Below, piece after piece: positions 1 through 8,221 of a DNA stretch of 9,057 nucleotides. The notes below the pieces were generated by a model, which saw only the letters and a program-made list of their open reading frames with translations, was not told the DNA's origin and made no database searches. How positions within the stretch are numbered: position 1 is the first letter of the stretch; every line of letters starts with the position of its first letter. The DNA is from an uncultured Eubacteriales bacterium. Its GTDB lineage: Bacteria; Bacillota; Clostridia; Oscillospirales; CAG-272. Both the position numbers and the translations under genes were made by a program. The stretch is taken from positions 1-9,057 of the forward strand of contig URSW01000052.1 of NCBI GenBank assembly GCA_900550625.1, written 5' to 3'.

Positions 1-996
1 GTTGTTGAAGAAGGGGGTATGACGGCCGCCTTCGTCCTTGGACAGGACGTACACCTGGCCATGGAATTTGGTATGGGGATTGATGGAGCCGGGCTTGCAG
101 AGAACCTGGCCGCGCTCGATCTCGTTCTTCGCGATACCGCGGAGAAGAAGACCTACGTTGTCTCCTGCTTCTGCCTGATCCATCTGCTTGTGGAACATCT
201 CAACACCGGTGATAACGGTGGTCTTTCTCTCCTCGGTGAGACCGATGATCTCAACGGTGTCGGAAACCTTAACGGTACCGCGCTCAACACGTCCGGTAGC
301 AACGGTTCCGCGTCCGGAGATGGAGAATACGTCCTCGACAGGGAGGAGGAAGGGCTCGTCAGTCTTACGAGCGGGAGTAGGAATATACTCGTCAACAGCC
401 TTCATGAGCTCCTTGATGGAGTCGTATGCAGGATCGTTGATGTCGTTGGGAGCTTCGAGAGCAGCACGAGCGGAGCCGCGGATGATCGGAATATCGTCGC
501 CCGGGAAGTCGTACTCGTTGAGAAGCTCACGAACTTCCATCTCTACAAGCTCGAGGAGCTCTTCGTCGTCAACGAGGTCGGTCTTGTTGAGGTAAACAAC
601 GATTGCAGGAACGCCAACCTGACGAGCGAGAAGGATGTGCTCACGGGTCTGCTGCATAGGACCGTCGGAAGCTGCAACAACGAGGATAGCGCCGTCCATC
701 TGAGCAGCACCGGTGATCATGTTCTTAACGTAGTCGGCGTGGCCGGGGCAGTCAACGTGTGCATAGTGACGTGCTGCGGTCTCATACTCAACGTGACGGG
801 TGTTGATTGTGATTCCGCGAGCTCTCTCTTCGGGAGCGTTATCGATCTGGTCATATGCCATGAATTCGATATTACCGTTTTCGAGAGAAAGAGTTTTGGT
901 GATAGCCGCAGTCAGAGTGGTCTTACCGTGGTCAACGTGACCGATGGTACCGATATTAACGTGGGGCTTGGTTCTTTCAAAATGTGCCTTTGCCAT
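1..996 (-). CDS. tuf: Elongation factor Tu (EF-Tu), 3' end cut by window edge
   Basis: EF-Tu is the GTPase that carries aminoacyl-tRNA to the ribosomal A site. The visible 332 codons begin MAKAHFERTKPHVNIGTIGH and hold all GTP-binding motifs: P-loop GHVDHGKT (residues 19-26), switch I RGITINT (60-66), DCPGH (82-86), NKTD (137-140) and the SAR of the G5 loop (about 174-176). Domain II follows, and the sequence runs into domain III. About 65 residues of the usual near-400 are missing at the left edge. The start ATG (994-996) has an AGGAGGA ribosome binding site at 1004-1010 with 7-nt spacing. The gene lies 42 nt after fusA with no terminator between, so it is the last visible gene of the str operon. 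One unusual point: the helix B segment reads DGPMQQTREH where E. coli has DGPMPQTREH. Identification is certain from the motifs. Confidence 0.98.
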   Translation of the reverse strand, partial: MAKAHFERTKPHVNIGTIGHVDHGKTTLTAAITKTLSLENGNIEFMAYDQIDNAPEERARGITINTRHVEYETAARHYAHVDCPGHADYVKNMITGAAQMDGAILVVAASDGPMQQTREHILLARQVGVPAIVVYLNKTDLVDDEELLELVEMEVRELLNEYDFPGDDIPIIRGSARAALEAPNDINDPAYDSIKELMKAVDEYIPTPARKTDEPFLLPVEDVFSISGRGTVATGRVERGTVKVSDTVEIIGLTEERKTTVITGVEMFHKQMDQAEAGDNVGLLLRGIAKNEIERGQVLCKPGSINPHTKFHGQVYVLSKDEGGRHTPFFNN

Positions 997-1038
997 TGGA
1001 AAATCCTCCTAAAAATAATTTTTGTTCGTTGAACCGGA

Positions 1039-3135
<2,097 letters not shown>

Positions 3136-3168
3136 TGATACAGTTTTTCTCCTTCTTCAACGCGCAGA

Positions 3169-3639
3169 TCAATATCTGTAGTGAGCAAACGCCTTGTTCG
3201 CTTCTGCCATTCTGTGCGTTTCTTCTTTCTTTTTGAATGCTCCGCCTGCTCCGCCTTTTGCATCGATTATCTCGTTTGCAAGACGCTCCGCCATAGTCTT
3301 TTCGCTTCTCTGGCGGGAGTACTGAGTCATCCAACGCAGACCGAGGGTCTGGCGGCGCTCAGCGCGAACCTCCATAGGTACCTGATAGGTAGAGCCGCCG
3401 ACACGGCGAGCCTTGACTTCAAGTACGGGCATGACGTTTTCAAGTGCTTCGGTGAAGGCTTCAAGAGGATTGAGACCCGTCTTTTCCTCGATGATCTTGA
3501 AAGAATCGTAAACGATTTTCTGGGCAACGCCCTTCTTGCCGTCGAGCATGATGTTGTTGATGAGCTTGGTTACAAGCTTCGAATTGTAAAGCGGATCCGG
3601 TAAAACGTCTCTCTTTGCAATCTGACCTCTTCTAGACAC
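3169..3639 (-). CDS. rpsG: 30S ribosomal protein S7, GTG start
   Basis: S7 binds the 3' major domain of 16S rRNA, nucleates assembly of the 30S head and contacts the E-site tRNA. From GTG at 3637-3639 the protein has 156 residues, the standard length, and begins (M)SRRGQIAKRDVLPDPLYNS. The conserved VGGSTYQVPMEV segment, the Arg-rich RRQTLGLRW segment and the C-terminal HRMAEANKAFAHYRY are present. The frame is open upstream to an ATG at 3675, but that would add 12 non-homologous residues. The ribosome binding site AGGAGGG sits 7 nt before the GTG, which settles the start. The gene is 135 nt downstream of rpsL and 33 nt upstream of fusA. In E. coli S7 represses the str operon by binding the rpsL-rpsG gap; whether it does so here cannot be seen directly. 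Confidence 0.97.
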   Translation of the reverse strand: MSRRGQIAKRDVLPDPLYNSKLVTKLINNIMLDGKKGVAQKIVYDSFKIIEEKTGLNPLEAFTEALENVMPVLEVKARRVGGSTYQVPMEVRAERRQTLGLRWMTQYSRQRSEKTMAERLANEIIDAKGGAGGAFKKKEETHRMAEANKAFAHYRY

Positions 3640-3646
3640 TGAAATT

Positions 3647-3653
3647 CCCTCCT
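3647..3653 (-). promoter_or_regulatory. Ribosome binding site of rpsG that decides the GTG start
   Basis: On the minus strand this reads AGGAGGG, 7 nt before the GTG codon at 3637-3639. It overlaps the alternative in-frame ATG codon further upstream, so that codon cannot use it. This supports GTG as the true start. Confidence 0.85.
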
Positions 3654-3716
3654 TCATTAAAAAATATGAGATCATTGGTACTCGAAATAAAATTCCGTAA
3701 ATGCCTATCGGTCAGC

Positions 3717-3732
3717 CGTATATAAACAAATC
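3717..3732 (-). repeat. 16-bp element in the rpsL-rpsG gap, inverted copy of the one before rpsL
   Basis: On the minus strand this reads GATTTGTTTATATACG. The exact reverse complement occurs in the same mRNA at 4209-4224, just before the rpsL ribosome binding site, so the two mRNA segments could form 16 continuous base pairs enclosing rpsL. This copy lies between short complementary arms, CCTATC (3704-3709 on the plus strand) and GATAGG (3749-3754), and could therefore be displayed in a loop of about 39 nt. The match is seen directly; any regulatory role is inference. Confidence 0.6.
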
Positions 3733-3774
3733 ATATTACAGCGTCAGTGATAGGAAAAAGGATTCGAGCGGCGC

Positions 3775-4188
3775 TTATTTCTTTGCGCGCTTTGCTCCGT
3801 ACTTGGAGCGGGACTGGTTGCGTCCGCTTACGCCCTGCGTATCGAGGGTGCCGCGGATGATGTGGTAACGTACACCGGGGAGATCGCGTACACGTCCGCC
3901 GCGGATGAGCACGACAGAGTGTTCCTGCAGATTGTGTCCGATACCGGGGATGTAGGTCCATGCCTCCATACCGTTCGTCATACGAACACGGGCTACCTTA
4001 CGGAGAGCGGAGTTCGGCTTCTTCGGCGTGGTGGTGGAAACCTTGGTGCAGACACCGCGCTTCTGAGGTGCGCTCAGAGCGATCGGCTTGTTCTTGATGG
4101 TGTTGAAGCCGGTCTGCATTGCGGGAGTCTTGGACTTGTAAGTCTTCTTCTGACGTCCCTGTTTCACAAGCTGGTTAAAGGTCGGCAT
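3775..4188 (-). CDS. rpsL: 30S ribosomal protein S12
   Basis: S12 lines the decoding centre of the small subunit and affects accuracy and streptomycin response. The 137-residue protein has the Firmicutes-type insertion of about 13 residues after the N-terminal segment (around residues 20-40), then PQKRGVCTKV, TPKKPNSALRK (K56 corresponds to E. coli K43) and IPGIGHNLQEHSVVLIRGGR. At residue 101 it has Arg (codon CGC) in the context RVRDLPGVRYH; E. coli and most bacteria have Lys there (K88). K88R at this position is a known streptomycin-resistance substitution. The ATG at 4186-4188 has AGGAGG at 4195-4200 with 6-nt spacing. It is the first gene of the str operon and lies about 137 nt downstream of the inferred transcription start. 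Confidence 0.98.
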   Translation of the reverse strand: MPTFNQLVKQGRQKKTYKSKTPAMQTGFNTIKNKPIALSAPQKRGVCTKVSTTTPKKPNSALRKVARVRMTNGMEAWTYIPGIGHNLQEHSVVLIRGGRVRDLPGVRYHIIRGTLDTQGVSGRNQSRSKYGAKRAKK

Positions 4189-4208
4189 TGTCTTCCTCCT
4201 TCTTGAAA

Positions 4209-4224
4209 GATTTGTTTATATACG
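4209..4224 (+). repeat. 16-bp element in the str leader, inverted copy of the rpsL-rpsG gap element
   Basis: The plus strand reads GATTTGTTTATATACG; the mRNA, made from the other strand, contains CGUAUAUAAACAAAUC. Its perfect complement lies after rpsL at 3717-3732. This copy ends 8 nt before the rpsL ribosome binding site (4195-4200), so pairing could alter access to it. The match stops at both ends with mismatches. Confidence 0.6.
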
Positions 4225-4226
4225 AC

Positions 4227-4311
4227 CGCGGACGAGAGATGCCCGCGAGAGGTATCATAAAAAGGATACGCAGGTATTTTTGCCGCGCGAAAGCGCAAAG
4301 ATACAAATACC
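4227..4311 (-). promoter_or_regulatory. Structured 5' leader of the str operon
   Basis: In the mRNA sense, GGUAUUU and AAAUACC (4311-4305 and 4279-4273) can form the base of a hairpin whose inner part adds UUUGC/GCAAA-type pairs and a GC-rich top. A second, smaller hairpin uses CGCGG and CCGCG (4247-4243 and 4231-4227). Between them, GUAUC and GAUAC can also pair, so alternative folds are possible. No T-run follows either stem, so neither is a standard terminator. Function is unproven; ribosomal protein leaders are often regulatory. Confidence 0.4.
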
Positions 4312-4331
4312 CTTATAAAAGCGTACATCAC

Positions 4332-4360
4332 ATTATAACACCGCCGTCTGCGCTTGTCAA
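4332..4360 (-). promoter_or_regulatory. Sigma-A promoter of the str operon
   Basis: On the minus strand: -35 TTGACA (4355-4360), a 17-nt spacer, -10 TATAAT (4332-4337), preceded by TGT, which gives an extended -10. Both hexamers match consensus exactly. The inferred start of transcription is near 4325, giving a leader of about 137 nt before rpsL. This suits one of the most highly expressed operons in the cell. Confidence 0.92.
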
Positions 4361-4563
4361 GTTATTTTTCCGTTTTTTGCGAAATAGCCGGATTTGCGCA
4401 CCGAAAGCGCCGAGGAGGGCTTTCTTCGGGCGGTGTGCGGCGACGGGGATTTTACATATTATATTTTTATATCCGGCGCGCGGAGCGCCGCCGCACATCG
4501 GAGCAAGGGCGCAGGAACTGGGACTAATAATCCGGCGTTTTGCCGCAGAAGGGAAATTACCCC
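4361..4563. other. Region between divergent promoters, no gene seen
   Basis: This 203-bp stretch separates the -35 boxes of the leftward str promoter and the rightward small-ORF promoter. I see no credible coding sequence. It holds a perfect 9-bp inverted repeat (TGTGCGGCG at 4434-4442 and CGCCGCACA at 4489-4497). Between the arms are an AT-rich patch (about 4450-4472) and a compact hairpin CGGCGC/GCGCCG (4474-4490) with a 5-nt loop, which partly overlaps the right arm. It could be a binding region for a shared regulator, but no known operator is recognised. Confidence 0.5.
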
Positions 4564-4592
4564 TTGACACGGAGCGGGAGGTATGGTATACT
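4564..4592 (+). promoter_or_regulatory. Sigma-A promoter of the small ORF / ATPase leader
   Basis: The -35 is TTGACA (4564-4569), the spacer is 17 nt and the -10 is TATACT (4587-4592), preceded by TGG as an extended -10. Transcription should begin near 4599. The promoter points away from the str operon. It is the only convincing promoter upstream of the ATPase gene. Confidence 0.9.
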
Positions 4593-4637
4593 TGATACGG
4601 TAAAAAATTCAGACTTGCTCGGATAGGAGGGGTTGAC

Positions 4638-4700
4638 ATGAAACGCATAATTTTGTCGGATGTCATACGGCTCTCCAAATCAGACGGTGTTCTGCGGTAA
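4638..4700 (+). CDS. Small 20-residue ORF, unknown function (possible leader peptide)
   Basis: The ORF reads MKRIILSDVIRLSKSDGVLR and stop. It is too short to recognise by similarity, but its signals are those of a real gene. It lies about 40 nt downstream of a near-consensus promoter, has AGGAGG (4625-4630) exactly 7 nt before ATG, and its stop is followed 14 nt later by a strong intrinsic terminator. The peptide is charged, with a short hydrophobic stretch and no membrane helix, so a membrane-acting toxin is unlikely. It has no run of one amino acid, so classic attenuation by amino acid starvation is not obvious. UGACAU at its start (4634-4639) can pair with AUGUCA (4660-4665), and AGACTT (4611-4616) with AAGTCT (4700-4705). 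It may be a free-standing micropeptide, a leader peptide for the ATPase, or a translated part of a small RNA. Confidence 0.6.
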   Translation: MKRIILSDVIRLSKSDGVLR

Positions 4701-4714
4701 AGTCTAAAGAACGT

Positions 4715-4741
4715 ACACATCCGGAACCGGGTGTGTTTTTT
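4715..4741 (+). terminator. Intrinsic terminator after the small ORF
   Basis: The stem ACACATCCG / CGGGTGTGT (4715-4736, one G-U pair, loop of four or fewer bases) is followed directly by a run of six T. It lies 14 nt after the small ORF's stop and ends a transcript of roughly 140 nt. Confidence 0.88.
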
Positions 4742-4750
4742 ATTGTAAAC

Positions 4751-4779
4751 GGCGTCCCGGCGGGGCGCCTTTTATTTTT
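4751..4779 (+). terminator. Second, tandem intrinsic terminator
   Basis: The stem GGCGTCCC / GGGGCGCC (4751-4769, one G-U pair, 3-nt loop) is followed by TTTTATTTTT. It comes only 9 nt after the first terminator's T-run, so few transcripts from the 4564 promoter should pass without regulated readthrough. Confidence 0.85.
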
Positions 4780-4790
4780 CTCCCGATATT

Positions 4791-4932
4791 GTGCGGCAGA
4801 GCCGATTACATACCGAAAAAAACGGACTGTGCCGCAAAGCCGGAATTTCCGGCGTGCTGCCCGGTGAAAGCGGAGCGCGCGGCGATGCCCGGAAAACGAA
4901 AGGGGATTTTGTGTCTGCGCGCTTTGCCGCAC
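4791..4932 (+). repeat. Competing complementary segments in the ATPase leader
   Basis: GTGCGGCAGAGC (4791-4802) and GTGCCGCAAAGC (4829-4840) are near-copies of each other. Both can pair with GCTTTGCCGCAC (4921-4932): the first over 12 positions with one G-U, the second over 12 with one C-C mismatch. Only one pairing can form at a time, which would allow a switchable fold upstream of the ATPase. This is a reading of complementarity only. Confidence 0.35.
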
Positions 4933-4969
4933 GGGCAAAGCCGAACAAACGAAAAACTCGACTTAAAAA

Positions 4970-4975
4970 AGGGGG
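4970..4975 (+). promoter_or_regulatory. Ribosome binding site of the ATPase gene that decides a TTG start
   Basis: AGGGGG lies 7 nt before TTG at 4983 but only 1 nt before the in-frame ATG at 4977. Spacing therefore favours TTG; a start at the ATG would leave no room between ribosome binding site and start codon. Confidence 0.65.
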
Positions 4976-4982
4976 AATGCTT

Positions 4983-6824
4983 TTGAAGAGACTTGCATAT
5001 TTTCTCAGAAACATGGATCAGGATACACATACATATCCGGAAATGTACGACGCCGAACTTTTTGTCGTTGATCCCGAACGATTGACGGCTGCGCCGGATA
5101 AATGCTTTGACCCGATATATTATAATGAAGATATCGGATTCAAAATCACGGGAACACACAAATTGGCGCAGGATAAGCCGACGGTTACGATCAATATCCC
5201 GATTGAAAAGCTGAGCATGGAAGAGGATACGCTGCAGTCGCATACTTCGGCTATAGCAGCAGCCGATCACTGCCTGCGTAAATTTGCTCCGTATATCGAC
5301 GGGCTTAACGCCGAGCTTTATAACCGAAGCCGTCCCGACAGCGAAAACGGGAAATATTATCTTTACCGCCCGGGCGGCGAGGTACTTTACCGCAACACCG
5401 TATACTTTGCGCTGTGTCCGCAGCGGGACTACGACTATCTGAGCAAAAACAAGGTTATTCTTTTGGACGACGGGATAACGCGCCTTCCGAAAATGTGTCT
5501 GTGCATACGGATGCTGGTACAGCTCCCGAAACGCAAGATTCGCAGGACGCTTCGGATGCTTTGCCGCGATCTTCCGGATGCAGTAGACAGATTCATCACG
5601 GAGTTTGATCCGACGTCCTTTGAGGAAGCTCTGAAGCTCGCCGAAAAGCAGAATGCTGTCCGCAGCTGGCTGAAAAACAGCGATTACTGCGCGTTTATCG
5701 CCAACGGAAGTATTCTGCCGAGAGCGAAGGGGACCGATCTCCCGATGACAGACGCCATACCGTTCAGATCGACGCCGGACGACGAGATCGAGGTCTGCGG
5801 CGTGCGCGGAATGGGGATCAGAAAAGGCGTGACGGTCATTACCGGCGGCGGATATTCGGGCAAATCAACCGTGCTTGATGCGATCTCTGCCGGGATTTAC
5901 GATCATGCCGTCGGAGACGGGCGCGAGCTCTGCATAGCCGACGGCAGCGCCGTTACCGTATCCGCCGAGGACGGAAGAAGCGTAAAGCACGTCAACATCG
6001 CTCCGTTTATAAAGTGGCTTCCCGGCGGAGATACGTCCGATTTCTCGACGGATCACGCCTCCGGCTCGACTTCACAGGCGGCGAACATTATGGAGGCGGT
6101 TGACTGCGGCGCGAAGCTTCTCCTGATCGACGAGGACAGAAGCGCAACGAACTTCATGATCCGCGACCGCATGATGAAGGAGCTTATAAAGAAGGAACCG
6201 ATCACGCCGTTTACCGACCGTGCGGGCGAGCTTTACAAAACGCAGGGAATATCGACGATCCTTGTTATCGGCGGAAGCGGAGAATATCTTTACGTTGCCG
6301 ATAAAGTTTACATGATGGACGATTATCTGATACACGATGTGACGGAGGAATCAAAAAGAATCTGCCGCGATCACGGAATAACGCAGGATCAGCCTCCCGA
6401 AGTGGAATGGACTCAGCAGAGAAAACTTTATTCCGATCATTTTTCCTCTTATCCTGAGGGGAGCGGAAGCGAGAAGCTTGAAGTATCCGACATGGGTATT
6501 ATCACGATCGGGGATGAGAAGATCGACGTTCGCGGACTGCACGACATCATAACGTCAGCGCAGCTTGATGCGCTCGGATTTATGCTGAGGTATCTGGAAA
6601 TATCAAATAAAAATCACGAGGTCGATCTTCCCGGCGAGATCGATAAGCTGTATCGGAAGATCATGGATACGGGTATGGACAGCGAAGGGCTTGATACAGT
6701 TTGGTCGTCTTATTTCACGAACTGCGAACGCTTTCTCGATCTTCCGCGCAAGCAGGAGCTGTTTGCGGTGATAAACCGTATGCGAAAAGTCATGATCGTA
6801 AAATGTGTGCATAAAAATTCATGA
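4983..6824 (+). CDS. ABC-class ATPase of unknown function (COG3044-like)
   Basis: The 613-residue protein matches the pattern of the 'predicted ATPase of the ABC class' family, whose role is not established. Numbered from TTG 4983, an N-terminal family domain (about 1-260) precedes GMGIRKGVTVITGG and the Walker A GGGYSGKS (288-295). An altered ABC signature SGSTSQ (360-365) comes next, then Walker B LLLIDED (379-385) followed by RSATNFMIRDRM, and STILVIGGSG (424-433). A C-terminal domain completes it. There are no membrane segments or signal peptide, so it should be cytosolic; the substrate is unknown. The frame is open back to GTG 4791, but the extra 62 residues are Arg/Lys-rich, lack a ribosome binding site and do not resemble the family. 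Expression may depend on readthrough of two terminators from the 4564 promoter, as I see no closer good promoter. No convincing terminator follows before the next promoter. Family assignment is strong; the exact start is less so. Confidence 0.9.
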   Translation: MKRLAYFLRNMDQDTHTYPEMYDAELFVVDPERLTAAPDKCFDPIYYNEDIGFKITGTHKLAQDKPTVTINIPIEKLSMEEDTLQSHTSAIAAADHCLRKFAPYIDGLNAELYNRSRPDSENGKYYLYRPGGEVLYRNTVYFALCPQRDYDYLSKNKVILLDDGITRLPKMCLCIRMLVQLPKRKIRRTLRMLCRDLPDAVDRFITEFDPTSFEEALKLAEKQNAVRSWLKNSDYCAFIANGSILPRAKGTDLPMTDAIPFRSTPDDEIEVCGVRGMGIRKGVTVITGGGYSGKSTVLDAISAGIYDHAVGDGRELCIADGSAVTVSAEDGRSVKHVNIAPFIKWLPGGDTSDFSTDHASGSTSQAANIMEAVDCGAKLLLIDEDRSATNFMIRDRMMKELIKKEPITPFTDRAGELYKTQGISTILVIGGSGEYLYVADKVYMMDDYLIHDVTEESKRICRDHGITQDQPPEVEWTQQRKLYSDHFSSYPEGSGSEKLEVSDMGIITIGDEKIDVRGLHDIITSAQLDALGFMLRYLEISNKNHEVDLPGEIDKLYRKIMDTGMDSEGLDTVWSSYFTNCERFLDLPRKQELFAVINRMRKVMIVKCVHKNS

Positions 6825-7008
6825 TTTATCCTGAATATTCATTTCGCCGAAACAGCGCCCGCCTTTGTCCGATGCGCGGTCGCCGCTTTGCTGCTTCGAA
6901 GGGCAAATATTGCCGAAAGTCACCTAAATATACAGGCTGCGTTAAAAAATTAGGCTTTTATTCGCAAAATTTCATGTAATATGACAACGGCGGAAACGAA
7001 AAAATCTG

Positions 7009-7037
7009 TTGACAATCCGTCTTTGAAAGTGTATTAT
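7009..7037 (+). promoter_or_regulatory. Sigma-A promoter of the LivK-like lipoprotein gene
   Basis: The -35 is TTGACA (7009-7014), the spacer is 17 nt and the -10 is TATTAT (7032-7037). The inferred start near 7044 gives a very short leader of about 20 nt containing the GGAGG ribosome binding site (7053-7057). Confidence 0.88.
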
Positions 7038-7063
7038 TGTATCTTAATTCATGGAGGATGTAG

Positions 7064-8221
7064 ATGATGAAGAAAATACTTTCACTTGCAACGGCGGCTC
7101 TGCTTCTTGCCGGATCCCTCATATCCTGCGGCGGCAAAACAGGCGGTTCTTCCGACACCATCAAGATCGGCGGAGTGGGTCCTACGACCGGCGGTGCTGC
7201 CTCCTACGGAACATCCGTAAAGAACGGCGCGTCTCTTGCGGTTAAGGAGATAAACGACGCCGGCGGCGTGAACGGACTGAAGCTTGAGCTTTCCTTCGAG
7301 GACGACGAAAACGATCCCGAGAAGGCTGTCAACGCGTACAATAAACTGAAGGACAGCGGAATGCAGATTCTCATGGGAACTGTTACCTCCACCCCCTGCA
7401 AGGCGGTCAAGGACAACGCTCATGACGACAACATGTTTCTGCTCACTCCTTCGGGTTCAGCCGTTGAGTGCACGAAATACGACAACGCATTCCGTATCTG
7501 CTTCAACGATCCCGATCAGGGAACCGCATCCGCACGTTATATAAAGGAAAATTCTCTTGCGACCAAGGTCGCTGCCGTTTACGACAGCTCCGACGTATAC
7601 TCGAGCGGTATTTACGAGAAGTTTGCGGCAGAGTGCAAGGCTGAGGGCATCGAGGTTGTCGAGAGCCAGGCATTCACCTCCGACAACAAGTCCGACTTCT
7701 CAGTTGCGCTTCAGAAGATAAAGGACAGCGGCGCCGAACTTGTATTCCTCCCTATTTACTATCAGGAGGCTGCGCTTATACTTAAGCAGGCGGATACCGC
7801 AGGTCTCGATGTCAAGTTCTTCGGCTGCGACGGACTCGACGGAGTTATCTCCCAGCTCAAGGATGACGCTGCCCTTGCAAACGGCGTAATGCTTCTTACT
7901 CCTTTCGCCGCAGACGCAAAGGATGACAAGACCGTTAAGTTCACTGCGGCATACAAGGCTGCTTACAACGACGAGACTCCCGATCAGTTTGCGGCTGACG
8001 GATACGACGCTGTATACACCATCAAGGCTGCGCTTGAAAAGGCAAATGTCACCGATGCGAATATCTCCGCATCCGACCTCTGCAACAAGCTCAAGGCTGT
8101 CATGACCGAAATCACCGTTGACGGTGTTACCGGAAGCATGACATGGAACGCAGAAGGCGAGCCCACCAAGGAGCCGAAGGCAATGTACATTCAGGACGGC
8201 GCCTACAAGGCGATGGACTGA
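7064..8221 (+). CDS. Branched-chain amino acid-type ABC transporter substrate-binding lipoprotein (LivJ/LivK family)
   Basis: The 385-residue protein is a periplasmic-binding-fold receptor of the LivJ/LivK (leucine/isoleucine/valine-binding) type; in a Gram-positive it would be anchored outside the membrane by lipid. It begins MMKKILSLATAALLLAG and has lipobox LISC (19-22), with Cys22 as the lipidated residue. Next come KIGGVGPTTGGAASYG (the first ligand-site strand of the family), ASLAVKEINDAGGVNG, ILMGTVTSTPCKAV, DPDQGTASARYI, and late VDGVTGSMTWNAEGEP. These are in the usual order and at the usual length. ATG 7064 lies 6 nt after GGAGG; ATG 7067 is equally possible. Ligand specificity cannot be fixed by eye: amino acids, amides, or urea-like ligands are all used in this family. 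Normally livH, livM, livG and livF follow; none does here, so the gene is orphaned within the window or works with a transporter encoded elsewhere. Confidence 0.93.
   Translation: MMKKILSLATAALLLAGSLISCGGKTGGSSDTIKIGGVGPTTGGAASYGTSVKNGASLAVKEINDAGGVNGLKLELSFEDDENDPEKAVNAYNKLKDSGMQILMGTVTSTPCKAVKDNAHDDNMFLLTPSGSAVECTKYDNAFRICFNDPDQGTASARYIKENSLATKVAAVYDSSDVYSSGIYEKFAAECKAEGIEVVESQAFTSDNKSDFSVALQKIKDSGAELVFLPIYYQEAALILKQADTAGLDVKFFGCDGLDGVISQLKDDAALANGVMLLTPFAADAKDDKTVKFTAAYKAAYNDETPDQFAADGYDAVYTIKAALEKANVTDANISASDLCNKLKAVMTEITVDGVTGSMTWNAEGEPTKEPKAMYIQDGAYKAMD

Noticed and set aside
3640..3675. Upstream ATG starts for S7.
   Set aside because: They would add up to 12 non-homologous residues, and the nearest overlaps the ribosome binding site of the GTG start; the GTG gives the normal 156-residue protein.
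4633..4661. Second TTGACA overlapping the small ORF start as a promoter.
   Set aside because: No -10 hexamer at 16-18 nt spacing; the match arises from the bases just before ATG.
4791..4982. A longer ATPase beginning at GTG 4791, adding about 62-64 residues.
   Set aside because: No ribosome binding site, directly after a terminator, Arg/Lys-rich sequence unlike the family; the good ribosome binding site is at 4970-4975.
6825..7008. Possible terminator or small gene between the ATPase and lipoprotein genes.
   Set aside because: Only a 5-bp stem (6902-6914) without a T-run and no ORF with start signals; nothing supportable.
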